NCBI GenBank assembly: GCA_027920525.1
Contig: CP115858.1
Coordinates: forward strand, 3,472,001-3,536,000
From: Chryseobacterium daecheongense
GTDB lineage: Bacteria > Bacteroidota > Bacteroidia > Flavobacteriales > Weeksellaceae
Direction: 5' to 3'
DNA length: 64,000 nt
Every line of letters begins with the position of its first letter. The stretch's first letter is position 1. Below the pieces are notes generated by a model. That model did no database searches, was not told the DNA's origin, and worked only from the letters and a program-made list of their open reading frames with translations. The position numbers and the translations under genes are program-made. Positions 1 through 8,155 of the stretch are shown here, piece after piece.

Positions 1-1
1 T

Positions 2-271
2 ATTTCCGGTTTAGGAACAACAATAGGAGGTGTGGCAACCGCGATTATTGTAAAATATGCTAAAGTAGCCTATGCTATTCTCATTGGTTTTATCATGCTG
101 TTCATAGCAATGCTGGATGTTATTATATTTCCTTACCATCCTACATTTTATAAAATTTCCATATTTCTTACCTTTTTCCCTTTCTCCTGGATCGGAGGTA
201 AGATTGTAGAAGTTATTTATGAGAGGAATAAGAAAAAGAGGATTGCTGATAAAATGAATAAAACAAAATAA
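2..271 (+). CDS. Partial membrane protein, C-terminal end
   Basis: The reading frame is open from the first bases of the window, so this is the 3' end of a gene starting upstream. A GTG at 32 could start it, but the frame continues Gly-rich before that codon, so truncation by the window edge is more likely. It shows two or three hydrophobic segments, then a short Lys/Arg-rich tail as expected for a cytoplasmic C-terminus. No family is recognisable from this fragment. A strong terminator follows directly. Confidence 0.6.
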   Translation: MSGLGTTIGGVATAIIVKYAKVAYAILIGFIMLFIAMLDVIIFPYHPTFYKISIFLTFFPFSWIGGKIVEVIYERNKKKRIADKMNKTK

Positions 272-301
272 AAAAAACGCTGCATTTGCAGCGTTTTTTT
301 A
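271..301. terminator. Bidirectional intrinsic terminator
   Basis: A GC-rich stem (ACGCTGC/GCAGCGT) with a four-base loop is flanked by an A-run on the left and a T-run on the right. It can therefore end both the truncated gene on the left and the convergent htrA-like gene on the right. Confidence 0.9.
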
Positions 302-320
302 TTTATAGTTTCTTTATTGA

Positions 321-1850
321 TTAAGGCATTTTGAAACCTTTTGTATAGATTCTTCCATATTCATCCACAAACTTCACCTGAACATTTCCCTGATACTTGT
401 CAAGGATCTTTTCAACATCTTTTTGTGAGTTTACAGGCTTACCGTTGATCTCTATAATGATATAGTTATCTACAACTCCTATTTTAGCCATTTCGCTTCC
501 TTCTGATACGTTTTTAGCGATAACACCACTGTTTAGTCCGTAGCTGGTTTTAAAGGAGTCACTTAATGGCTCAAATTCAGATCCTATTTTTTCTGTAACG
601 CTAAGGTCAGCCTTAGTTCTCGTAGAAGTTCCTCCTTTCTGGTCTTTTAAAGTAACCGTAGTCACATTTTCTTTACCGTTTCTCAGATAAGTAACCTGAA
701 CTTTATCACCAGGACGTTTGCTTCCTACCGCCATAGAAAGATCTGCAAAGTCTGTAATTAATGTTCCGTCTATTTTAGTGATGATATCTCCGTTTTTGAT
801 TCCTGCATTTTCAGCACCACTGTTGTCCGTAACTTCTGTAACATAAACTCCGGAACCTACTTTAACGTTGGCTTTTTTCTGCTTGTTGTACATAGCAACC
901 TGCTGATCATCTGAAAGGTCTAAAGAAGCAACTCCTAAGAATCCTCTCTGTACAATTCCAAACTTTTTAATGTCCTCAACAATTTTTCTTGCCAGGTTAG
1001 AAGGGATTGCAAATCCATATCCCTGATAATAACCTGTGGTAGATTGAATGGCCGAATTGATCCCGATCAGGTCGCCATTGGCATTTACAAGGGCTCCTCC
1101 TGAATTTCCAGGGTTAATAGCAGCATCTGTCTGGATAAAACTTTCAATCGGATTACTTGCTTTTCCTTGTGATCCAAGAATGCCGATTCCTCTTCCTTTT
1201 GCAGAAATAATACCGGCAGTTACCGTAGAGTTCAACCCAAGCGGATTACCTACAGCAAGAACCCATTGCCCTACTTCAATGTTGTCTGAATTAGCAAAAT
1301 TCAAATAGGGTAGTCCCTTTTCTTCTATCTTTAATAAGGAAATATCCGTATTAGGATCGGTTCCTACTAATGTAGCGATATATGACTTTTTATTGCTTAA
1401 AACAACTTCCAGTTTATTGGCACCTGCTACAACATGGTTGTTTGAAATGATATACCCGTCCGGAGAAATGATAACTCCTGAACCCATCCCTGAAGGCATG
1501 TTGTCCGGAATCTGTTGTTGTTTCTGTCTTTGTTGTCCGCCTCTTCCTCCAAAAGGATCTCCGAAGAAGAAATCAAATAAATCCTGCTCCGACGCTCTGC
1601 TTGAAGTCCTGGTCTGGTAATTTTTAATGGTAACTACAGCAGGAACTGTTGTTTTTGCAGCTTTTACAAAATCATCTCCTGTAGCTGCCGTATTCATTCC
1701 AGCGAAAGAAGTATTGGCAGATTTAGTAAAATAAGATTGGTCTCCGTTGTTGGCATTGTGACCGAAATATTGTATCGTGCCAACGGTAGTAGCTCCTGAG
1801 ATAACTCCTACTACAGCAAATGGTAATAGTTTTTTTAAAGTACTCTTCAT
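321..1850 (-). CDS. degQ: Periplasmic serine protease, HtrA/DegQ type
   Basis: Do/HtrA-family protease-chaperone that degrades or holds misfolded envelope proteins. At 509 aa it carries an N-terminal signal or anchor (residues 7-27), a trypsin-like domain with the triad His139 (SNNHVV), Asp169 (TDIS) and Ser250 (GNSGG), and two PDZ-like regions (about 300-400 and 420-505). A Gln/Gly-rich loop at about 97-118 matches the flexible LA loop of DegP/DegQ. It is transcribed alone. Upstream on the minus strand lie a TAAATTTG -7-like box (1900-1907) and a TTGCAC direct repeat (1921-1935). DegP, DegQ or DegS subtype cannot be settled from sequence alone. Confidence 0.93.
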   Translation of the reverse strand: MKSTLKKLLPFAVVGVISGATTVGTIQYFGHNANNGDQSYFTKSANTSFAGMNTAATGDDFVKAAKTTVPAVVTIKNYQTRTSSRASEQDLFDFFFGDPFGGRGGQQRQKQQQIPDNMPSGMGSGVIISPDGYIISNNHVVAGANKLEVVLSNKKSYIATLVGTDPNTDISLLKIEEKGLPYLNFANSDNIEVGQWVLAVGNPLGLNSTVTAGIISAKGRGIGILGSQGKASNPIESFIQTDAAINPGNSGGALVNANGDLIGINSAIQSTTGYYQGYGFAIPSNLARKIVEDIKKFGIVQRGFLGVASLDLSDDQQVAMYNKQKKANVKVGSGVYVTEVTDNSGAENAGIKNGDIITKIDGTLITDFADLSMAVGSKRPGDKVQVTYLRNGKENVTTVTLKDQKGGTSTRTKADLSVTEKIGSEFEPLSDSFKTSYGLNSGVIAKNVSEGSEMAKIGVVDNYIIIEINGKPVNSQKDVEKILDKYQGNVQVKFVDEYGRIYTKGFKMP

Positions 1851-2226
1851 TGTATATCTTCTTTTATTTTTTATTAATTAATTCTGGTTTTACAGTAAAC
1901 AAATTTAATGCTAAATAGGTGTGCAATTAGTGCAATGTGTTTCAACTTTAACTAAAATTTAACAGGAATACGGTATTTTTATGGTACTACTGATAATTGA
2001 TGAAATCTCAATTAACGAAACTTAAAAATTTATTAAAGACAATATGACATATAGATGGTTGTATTGTCACAAAGGTTAAATTATCTGTATTTTCATACAA
2101 CAAATTACCATATTTATTAATCTTTTTCTTCAGCACCATTAAAGATAGTGTTTTAAACCGAGAATAGGGCTAATAGAAAAAATGATTATCTTTGCAAAAA
2201 TTTTTCTCACTTAAAACGTTTATAGC
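1851..2226. other. Divergent intergenic region (376 nt)
   Basis: No ORF of note. On the htrA side there is a TAAATTTG box (minus strand, 1900-1907) and, upstream, two GTGCAA copies 9 bp apart on the plus strand (1921-1935). On the trhO side there is a TATCTTTG box at 2187-2194. The rest is AT-rich without clear hairpins. Confidence 0.5.
2187..2194 (+). promoter_or_regulatory. Candidate -7 box for trhO
   Basis: TATCTTTG fits the Bacteroidota TAnnTTTG consensus and lies 33 nt before the trhO ATG. No clear TTG is found at the expected -33 distance. Confidence 0.4.
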
Positions 2227-3597
2227 ATGCAACTGTACAACACCTTAAGCGCAGAAGAAAGAGCTCAACTTATTGATGAAGCCGGTAAGGAACGTCTTAC
2301 ATTGTCTTTCTATGCGTATGCCAAAATTGAAGATCCCAAAAAATTTCGCGACGAATTATTTATAGCCTGGAATGCACTTGATGCTTTAGGGCGTATCTAT
2401 GTTGCTCACGAAGGAATCAATGCTCAGATGAGCGTTCCTGCAGATCAGTTTGAGGCTTTCCGCGATACACTGGAGGTGTATGAATTTATGAAAGGAATTC
2501 GTTTGAACGTAGCTGTTGAGCAAGACAATCATTCTTTTTTAAAATTAACAATAAAGGTCAGACATAAAATCGTTGCCGATGGATTAAATGATGATACTTT
2601 TGACGTAACCAATAAAGGGGTTCACTTAAAAGCTCAGGAATTTAATAATATGCTTGAGGATCCTAACACCATTGTGGTTGATTTTAGGAACCATTATGAA
2701 AGTGAAGTCGGTCATTTTGAAGGGGCTATTACACCTGATGTGGAAAACTTCAGAGAAAGCTTACCGATTATCAACGAGCAATTACAGGATTTTAAAGAAG
2801 ACAAAAACCTGTTGATGTATTGTACCGGCGGGATCCGTTGTGAAAAAGCCAGTGCTTATTTTAAACATCAGGGCTTTAAAAACGTGTTCCAGCTAGAAGG
2901 TGGAATTATTGAATATACCCGCCAGATAAAAGAGGAAGGAATACAAAGTAAATTCATCGGTAAGAACTTTGTATTTGACCACCGTTTAGGCGAAAGAATT
3001 ACAGATGATATCATTTCACAGTGCCACCAGTGTGGAAAGCCTTGTGACAATCATACCAATTGTTCTAATGATGCGTGTCATCTACTCTTTATCCAATGTG
3101 ATGAATGTAAAGCGGCAATGGAAAACTGCTGCTCTACAGAGTGTTTGGATATCATACATTTGCCAATGGAAGAACAGGTGAAATTAAGGAAAGGATTACA
3201 GGTAGGAAACAAGGTTTTCAGAAAAGGCAAATCCGATGCTTTGAAATTTAAGAATTCCGGTGATTTACCTGCTAAACCTTTAGCAAAAGCCGAAACCAAA
3301 GATATCCGCAAAAAAATAGCGGTTAAAAAAGTATTGATTGGGAAAGCAGAACATTATTATTCAAAATCAAAGATCGGACAATTCCTGATTGAAAATAAAG
3401 AACTTACCGTGGGTGACAAAGTATTGATTTCAGGGCCCACAACAGGTGAAAAGGAATTGACCATTACTGAGATTTATGTGAATGGAAGCTCAAGTGAAAC
3501 GGCAAAAAAAGGAGATCAGATTACTTTTGAAATTCCTTTTAGAATTCGTTTGTCAGATAAATTATATAAGGTCGGACAACCTTCGGAAGGAGTATAA
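2227..3597 (+). CDS. trhO: TrhO-like rhodanese tRNA hydroxylase with extra C-terminal barrel domain
   Basis: TrhO (YceA) makes 5-hydroxyuridine at tRNA position 34 using O2. The acylphosphatase-like N-terminus, central rhodanese domain with the active-loop Cys in CTGGIRCEKASAY, and the Cys-rich segment CHQCGKPCDNHTNC with further CC pairs all match the family. E. coli TrhO is about 350 aa; this one is 456. The last roughly 95 residues (KVLIGKAEHYY to DKLYKVG) have a GD..L..GP...E pattern that resembles the C-terminal barrel of U32 peptidases such as TrhP. The MTHFS gene follows after 17 nt, so the two are probably co-transcribed. Confidence 0.88.
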   Translation: MQLYNTLSAEERAQLIDEAGKERLTLSFYAYAKIEDPKKFRDELFIAWNALDALGRIYVAHEGINAQMSVPADQFEAFRDTLEVYEFMKGIRLNVAVEQDNHSFLKLTIKVRHKIVADGLNDDTFDVTNKGVHLKAQEFNNMLEDPNTIVVDFRNHYESEVGHFEGAITPDVENFRESLPIINEQLQDFKEDKNLLMYCTGGIRCEKASAYFKHQGFKNVFQLEGGIIEYTRQIKEEGIQSKFIGKNFVFDHRLGERITDDIISQCHQCGKPCDNHTNCSNDACHLLFIQCDECKAAMENCCSTECLDIIHLPMEEQVKLRKGLQVGNKVFRKGKSDALKFKNSGDLPAKPLAKAETKDIRKKIAVKKVLIGKAEHYYSKSKIGQFLIENKELTVGDKVLISGPTTGEKELTITEIYVNGSSSETAKKGDQITFEIPFRIRLSDKLYKVGQPSEGV

Positions 3598-3614
3598 CAA
3601 GAAGAGAAGTACAA

Positions 3615-4190
3615 ATGCTAAAGTCCGAACTTAGAAAAGAATATATGCAAAAAAGAAAAACCTTGTCATCTGATGAGGTTTTCTTGTTATCTGAAGCGAT
3701 TTTCAAAAATTTTGTTAATTTTTTTAAGCCATTCCCAGGTCAGAAGGTGCATATTTTTCTTCCTATTGCAAAGTTTAATGAGATCAATACTCAGATTTTT
3801 GTTGAGTATTTCTTAAACAGTGGCATTCGTGTTTTCGTCCCGAAAGTTGTTGATCAGAAGCTTATTTCAATTGAAATATTTAGAGACTCCCTGTTTGAAA
3901 CCAGTTCCTGGGGGATTTCAGAGCCTGTTTCCAATCAGGATTCCGGCATAAAGGAATTTGACCTTGTGATAACCCCTGTTCTCTACTGCGATGGTTTAGG
4001 AAATAGGGTAGGATATGGAAAAGGTTTTTATGACAGCTTTTTTCAGGAACTTTACGGAAAACCAAAAAAAATCGGGGTGAATTACTTCAATCCCGATGAG
4101 ATTATAGATGATATCTGGGAAAATGATATCCCTTTAGATTATTTGGTTACTCCTACTGAGGTACTGTCTTTCTTTACAGGAGAGGAATAG
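3615..4190 (+). CDS. 5-formyltetrahydrofolate cyclo-ligase
   Basis: MTHFS-family enzyme that converts 5-formyl-THF to 5,10-methenyl-THF with ATP. At 191 aa it has the expected length. The basic N-terminal nucleotide-binding motif (LRKEYMQKRK) and the hallmark GNRVGYGKGFYDSFF near residues 135-150 are visible. It lies 17 nt downstream of trhO. Its last 52 nt overlap the 3' end of the convergent lipoprotein gene. Confidence 0.93.
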   Translation: MLKSELRKEYMQKRKTLSSDEVFLLSEAIFKNFVNFFKPFPGQKVHIFLPIAKFNEINTQIFVEYFLNSGIRVFVPKVVDQKLISIEIFRDSLFETSSWGISEPVSNQDSGIKEFDLVITPVLYCDGLGNRVGYGKGFYDSFFQELYGKPKKIGVNYFNPDEIIDDIWENDIPLDYLVTPTEVLSFFTGEE

Positions 4191-4723
4191 AATTTTAAAA
4201 AGTAAAATTTGAATTCTTTTTTGAATTTTATTGGTTTTGACATAAGGGTGTATTGAGCGTTTTTCTCAAAAGTTCCAAGTGATCTGTTCTTATCGTCGAA
4301 ATACTCTACATTGAATTTTGCATAATCCAAAGTATCTTTTTTATAAAAGTCCTTATGTACTTCCAGGTTATTTACTTTCACGGATTTCACCTTTAAGCTG
4401 TCTAGTTCCCTGAAAAGATTTTTGAAGGTAAGGCTGTCCGGTTTGTGAAAATAGCTTTCCATCTGGGAGTAAATTACCGTATCAATTTCCGTATTTCTTT
4501 TTCCTGACAGGTATAATGTAGATAAGTCTAAAAGCTCCTGCACTTTCTGCTTGGTAATAGAATTAATAGCCTGCATACTGTCCATCTGAACTGCCGGATA
4601 GGTTTTTGTATTATTGCTGTTCCTCAATTTATCCAGATCACTTACCTCGCTTTTCTTATTGTTACAGGAAATAAAAGCTGTTATCAGTAATAAGGCAATT
4701 AAAAATTTATTTATTCTTTTCAT
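4139..4723 (-). CDS. Lipoprotein of unknown function
   Basis: I choose the ATG giving MKRINKFLIALL; the more upstream in-frame start at 4735 would put residues before the signal peptide. The signal ends in a lipobox (AFISC), giving a lipid-anchored protein of about 175 residues. The mature part is polar, helix-rich at first and then basic/aromatic (KFKKEFKFYFLKFY). I recognise no family. The start overlaps the end of the upstream membrane-protein gene by 17 nt, so they are translationally linked. The 3' end overlaps the MTHFS gene on the other strand. Confidence 0.7.
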   Translation of the reverse strand: MKRINKFLIALLLITAFISCNNKKSEVSDLDKLRNSNNTKTYPAVQMDSMQAINSITKQKVQELLDLSTLYLSGKRNTEIDTVIYSQMESYFHKPDSLTFKNLFRELDSLKVKSVKVNNLEVHKDFYKKDTLDYAKFNVEYFDDKNRSLGTFEKNAQYTLMSKPIKFKKEFKFYFLKFYSSPVKKDSTSVGVTK

Positions 4724-5888
4724 CAGTATTTGCAATTTTAAATTTAATAGATATTATTTTACCCTTATCATCCTTTTTCATCTCAATCACCTTTAAATTT
4801 TTCAGGGATGTTGTAGGAGTCGTCACAAGGGTAATATATTTTTGTTTGTCTAAAGTTTCTATACCATACGTATCGTTGTCATATACCTGATAAATTACGG
4901 CACTGTTGCTGATTAAATTTTCTAACTGTTTTCTTTTTTGTTTGATCAGGGCAAATTGTTCTTCCGGATTTCCTCCCTTTACATCCTTGATAGAGAAGTA
5001 ATAAGCCGCCATTTTATAATCATCCGGCTTCATTTCGATCATTTCCTCCTCAGGGGCGTTTTCCAGGCTTCTGTTAACAGTTAGAGGTTCGTAGAAAGGT
5101 GCCGTGATCTGCATTTTCAGAATTTTATCCTTCGTAGAATACCTGAAACATTCTCCCGGATTAATTTTAAACAGGATCGGGGATTCGTTTTCTTTAAATA
5201 CTTTTATTTCTAAGGTATTGATTACTGCAACCCCTCTGTCTGCATCTGTGAAACAATATTTATATTCTTTGGAGAAAATTTCATCCTTAAAGCCTAAAAC
5301 TCCGGTAATGATAATTAAAATAGAGGTTATCATGGCCCAGGCATTCTTTTTCATGAACTTTTTTTCCGGTTCAGGGGAAACCGTATCGGATAAAGTGTTG
5401 AAATTTTGATTTTGGTTAACTATTTGATTTTCAGTATTTGATTTTTGTAAATCAACATTTTCTTGCCCTTTTATAGGCGTTTTTTGTGGCTGATCATCAT
5501 TTTTTGGAGTTGAAGGTAGCTGGTTGATCGTTTCTTCCAATTCCTGCAGTTCTTCATCGCTGAGATCTTTCTCATCCTGTAATAATTCTCCTGCAAAAAG
5601 ATGTTGCTTTTTAAACTCGTACCATGAGTCGTATCCCGCATAAATACTCAATAAATTGAGCATGTCTATCCTAGGCAATTTTGTTACCGGTGAGTTCTTG
5701 AAATAAGTGTAAAATGATTTTTCGCTGATGTTTCCCTTCGCCTTTTTCCGAAGATCCTCCTGAAAATAGATAATATCAATCCCTTTCCATTTAGAAATAT
5801 CATCATAGGAAGGAGTGTATTCTTCTAAATATTGAGCCTGTACATCCCTTTTCAGCTGCTCAAAGTGTAATAGATCTAAATCTGTCAA
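4707..5888 (-). CDS. Single-pass membrane protein of unknown function
   Basis: 393 aa. Residues 1-100 form a soluble, helical, Trp/Tyr-containing domain that looks regulatory. A Gln/Asn/Pro-rich linker follows (about 125-175), then one transmembrane helix near 180-200, then an extracytoplasmic region of mostly beta character. The layout, with a cytoplasmic helical domain, one TM and an outer domain, resembles anti-sigma or signal-transducing proteins, but no motif proves that. It overlaps the downstream lipoprotein gene, which suggests a two-component envelope unit. Confidence 0.65.
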   Translation of the reverse strand: MTDLDLLHFEQLKRDVQAQYLEEYTPSYDDISKWKGIDIIYFQEDLRKKAKGNISEKSFYTYFKNSPVTKLPRIDMLNLLSIYAGYDSWYEFKKQHLFAGELLQDEKDLSDEELQELEETINQLPSTPKNDDQPQKTPIKGQENVDLQKSNTENQIVNQNQNFNTLSDTVSPEPEKKFMKKNAWAMITSILIIITGVLGFKDEIFSKEYKYCFTDADRGVAVINTLEIKVFKENESPILFKINPGECFRYSTKDKILKMQITAPFYEPLTVNRSLENAPEEEMIEMKPDDYKMAAYYFSIKDVKGGNPEEQFALIKQKRKQLENLISNSAVIYQVYDNDTYGIETLDKQKYITLVTTPTTSLKNLKVIEMKKDDKGKIISIKFKIANTDEKNK

Positions 5889-5994
5889 GTTTATATAAAG
5901 TGATTAAGTTATTGATTATCAGTTGTACTTATTTGTAAAATTGTTTTACAAAGGTATTACAATTATTTTTCATAGACAAACTTTCTATCTGCTC

Positions 5995-6002
5995 TACCTT
6001 TG
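5995..6002 (+). promoter_or_regulatory. Candidate -7 box for the Ala-rich lipoprotein gene
   Basis: TACCTTTG matches TAnnTTTG and lies 70 nt before the ATG. The -33 region is not clear. Confidence 0.45.
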
Positions 6003-6071
6003 TCTTGTTCAAATAACAGAACGAAAGAAAATTTTATAAAACAATATTAACAAAATTAAATTTAATTTATT

Positions 6072-6413
6072 ATGAAAAAGTCGTTATTCGTAGCTGCTAT
6101 CGCTGCAATCTCTCTAGTTGCTTGTAAAAAAACTGAAGCTACTTCTACTGAAGGTGCTGCTGATTCTGCTGCTGTTGCTGCTACTGATTCTGCTGCTGTT
6201 GTAGCTGATTCTGCTGCTCAAGTTGTTGATTCTGCTGCTACTGCTACTGTAGACGCTGCTAAAGGTGCTGCTGCTGCAACTACTGCTGCTGCTGCTGACG
6301 CTGCTAAAGGTGCTGCTGCTGGAGCTGCTGATGCTGCTAAAGGTGCTGCTGATGCTGCTAAAGATGCAACTAAAGAAGCTGCTAAAGAAGTTAAAGACGC
6401 TGCTAAGAAATAA
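6072..6413 (+). CDS. Ala-rich low-complexity lipoprotein
   Basis: 113 aa with a signal peptide and lipobox (SLVAC). The mature chain is almost only Ala with periodic Asp, Lys, Ser and Thr. The first half is Ala/Asp/Ser and the second half repeats an AADAAKGA-like unit, then becomes Lys/Glu rich (KEAAKEVKDAAKK). Such 11-residue-like amphipathic repeats occur in LEA-like and apolipoprotein-like helices. Alanine is coded nearly always by GCT, which creates long Leu-rich shadow frames. It has its own promoter box and a strong terminator, which suggests an abundant single-gene transcript. Function unknown. Confidence 0.8.
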   Translation: MKKSLFVAAIAAISLVACKKTEATSTEGAADSAAVAATDSAAVVADSAAQVVDSAATATVDAAKGAAAATTAAAADAAKGAAAGAADAAKGAADAAKDATKEAAKEVKDAAKK

Positions 6414-6437
6414 TTCTAGTACGTTACTAAATAAAAG

Positions 6438-6467
6438 AACCGTTTCGCTCAGCGAAGCGGTTTTTTT
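6438..6467 (+). terminator. Intrinsic terminator of the Ala-rich gene
   Basis: An 11-bp stem (AACCGTTTCGC/GCGAAGCGGTT, one G-U wobble) with a 3-base loop is followed by seven T. Confidence 0.92.
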
Positions 6468-6486
6468 ATTATATATATTATCTTCC

Positions 6487-7254
6487 TTATTCCTTTTTCT
6501 GTCTCAGGGATTCGTAACACGTAATGGCTACGGCATTACTAAGATTTAAAGAATCTATACTTCCTGCCATAGGAATTAATGTATTTTCCCCTTTGCCAAT
6601 CCAGAAATCACTTAAACCCGAATGCTCGGTTCCGAATAAGATTGCAGACTTTTGGGTCAGATCCCTTTTGTAGAGATCTTCAGAGTCTTTGTCCATAATG
6701 GTTGTATAAATATCGAACTGATTCTTTTTCAGAAAATCAAGGGTTTCTTCATTCCCGGCCTGGAATACTTCCATTCCGAAAAGACATCCGACACTTGATC
6801 GGATCACATTAGGATTATAGAAATCAGCTTTTGCATCTGTTATAATCAGTGCATCTATTCCAAAGGCCTCGCAACTTCTTAAAATAGCACCAAGGTTTCC
6901 TGGTTTTTCAATTCCTTCAACAATAATTACAGTTGCATCCTTTTTAGGTTTAAAAGAGGAAAGGTCAACTTCTTTGATTTTATAAATTCCAATGATCCCT
7001 TCCGAAGTGCCTCTATATGCAATTTTTTCATATACTTTTTCACTGACATAAAATACCTTCCCAAGAGGAGTTTCTCCTTTGAAAATTTTTTCGCAGATAT
7101 AAAATTCGACCGGTTCAAAATCAAATTTCTGTGCCCTTTCATTTTCCTGTTGCCCTTCAACAACAAATACTTTGGATTTCTTTCGGAATCTGTTATCTGT
7201 AAGAAGTTTAGTAATGTTCTTGATTTTTTCGTTCTGGAAACTTTCTATTAGCAT
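6487..7254 (-). CDS. TrmH/SpoU-family RNA 2'-O-methyltransferase
   Basis: 255 aa. An N-terminal substrate-binding part (EKIKNITKLL, with VVEGQ near residue 33) precedes the SPOUT domain. All three SpoU motifs are visible: NLGAILRSCEAFG, ILFGTEHSGLS, and IPMAGSIDSLNLSNAVAI. The last two shape the trefoil knot that binds S-adenosylmethionine. The target (tRNA or 23S rRNA, as for RlmB/TsnR-like enzymes) cannot be told from the sequence. It lies 20 nt downstream of the CPBP gene. Confidence 0.92.
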   Translation of the reverse strand: MLIESFQNEKIKNITKLLTDNRFRKKSKVFVVEGQQENERAQKFDFEPVEFYICEKIFKGETPLGKVFYVSEKVYEKIAYRGTSEGIIGIYKIKEVDLSSFKPKKDATVIIVEGIEKPGNLGAILRSCEAFGIDALIITDAKADFYNPNVIRSSVGCLFGMEVFQAGNEETLDFLKKNQFDIYTTIMDKDSEDLYKRDLTQKSAILFGTEHSGLSDFWIGKGENTLIPMAGSIDSLNLSNAVAITCYESLRQKKE

Positions 7255-7274
7255 CCTGCAAAATTATGCAAAAT

Positions 7275-8066
7275 TTATTGTTCAATTTCCCTCCTTTTTA
7301 AGAAAAGGCTTTTCATGGTAATATTAAAAGGGATTTTCTTTTTCCTTTTATAATAGATGGTAATACCTATCAGTAGGAGTACGGATAGGAATTTGAATAT
7401 ATTTCCATATAAATTGCCTGAAACATTATCTGAAACGGCAAAGATTTCCCAATACAGATTCATGAAGAAGTGTACAAAAACTGCTATCCAAAGATTAAAA
7501 TTCCATTCAAAATAGATCCATGCAAAAAGGATAGATCCTAAAAATGTGATGCTTAGTATTTCGATGATTTCTTTGGTGTCACTACTTTGATATAAATGAA
7601 CCTGCGCGAACAGAAGGGAGCCAAATAGTATGGAAGTGATAAAGCCCATTCCTGTATATCTATATAAAATCCCTATTAAGAAAGCTCTGAATATTATTTC
7701 TTCAAATAAAGCTGCACATGCTGTATTGATAAATAATGAATCAAAATGAATGTCTTTCACCAGATGAAAAAATAGAAAATAACCAATTAGCATAGGTAAA
7801 GTTGTTACACAGGCTACAACATATCCAACAAAAATGGGCTTGTCAACAGAGAATAGTTCAGATAGTTTCTTTTTGGGGAATAAAAGCTTTGCTGTTAGGA
7901 TCAAAGGAATTAGTGTGACGGAATAAGCAATCACGTGGTCAATCACTTTATTATTAATGGTTTTATTGCTAAAATTCTGAATGGTTTTAAAGCAGAAAAG
8001 ATCAAAGAAATAATAGGTTAAAAACCCAAGGATAAATACAGTATAGAAATAAACAGTTTTACTCAT
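7275..8066 (-). CDS. CPBP-family intramembrane metalloprotease
   Basis: Multi-pass membrane protein of the CaaX/Abi family. The EExxxR motif is present in LFEEIIFRAFLIG, followed by the family's later conserved elements (FAQVHLY and HFFMNLYWE). I chose the ATG at 8066 because the longer reading starts with TTG at 8084 and adds residues before the first TM segment. Immediately upstream is a promoter-like pair preceded by two phased direct repeats that probably bind the LytTR protein encoded just before it. Members process membrane peptides or CaaX-like tails; the substrate here is unknown. Confidence 0.85.
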   Translation of the reverse strand: MSKTVYFYTVFILGFLTYYFFDLFCFKTIQNFSNKTINNKVIDHVIAYSVTLIPLILTAKLLFPKKKLSELFSVDKPIFVGYVVACVTTLPMLIGYFLFFHLVKDIHFDSLFINTACAALFEEIIFRAFLIGILYRYTGMGFITSILFGSLLFAQVHLYQSSDTKEIIEILSITFLGSILFAWIYFEWNFNLWIAVFVHFFMNLYWEIFAVSDNVSGNLYGNIFKFLSVLLLIGITIYYKRKKKIPFNITMKSLFLKRREIEQ

Positions 8067-8081
8067 ATTTGAAAATTTGAG

Positions 8082-8112
8082 CAAAATTGTGGCTTATTAT
8101 TCCTGTAATCAA
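8082..8112 (-). promoter_or_regulatory. Candidate promoter of the CPBP gene
   Basis: On the minus strand TTG (8110-8112), a 20-nt spacer and CAATTTTG (8082-8089) resemble the Bacteroidota -33/-7 pair with one mismatch. It lies between the phased repeats and the ATG. Confidence 0.45.
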
Positions 8113-8116
8113 ATTT

Positions 8117-8150
8117 ATGTGACGAGTAACATGATAATGTGACGGGCAAC
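8117..8150 (-). promoter_or_regulatory. Phased direct repeat, candidate LytTR operator
   Basis: On the plus strand ATGTGACGAGTAAC (8117-8130) and ATGTGACGGGCAAC (8137-8150) recur exactly 20 bp apart, two helical turns. LytTR domains bind direct repeats about two turns apart. The proximal copy ends 4 bp from the candidate -33 TTG, as expected for an activator site. The regulator gene stops 6 bp away. Confidence 0.6.
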
Positions 8151-8155
8151 AAAGG

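Noticed and set aside
1048..1620. Plus-strand ORFs inside the protease gene
   Set aside because: Shadows of the HtrA-type gene, whose triad and PDZ regions are intact.
6265..6549. Leu-rich ORF on the plus strand
   Set aside because: It is a frame-shifted reading of the GCT-rich Ala lipoprotein gene and runs past its terminator.
8117..8150. Possible CRISPR-like repeat
   Set aside because: Only two 14-bp copies at 20-bp spacing, better explained as a protein-binding site.
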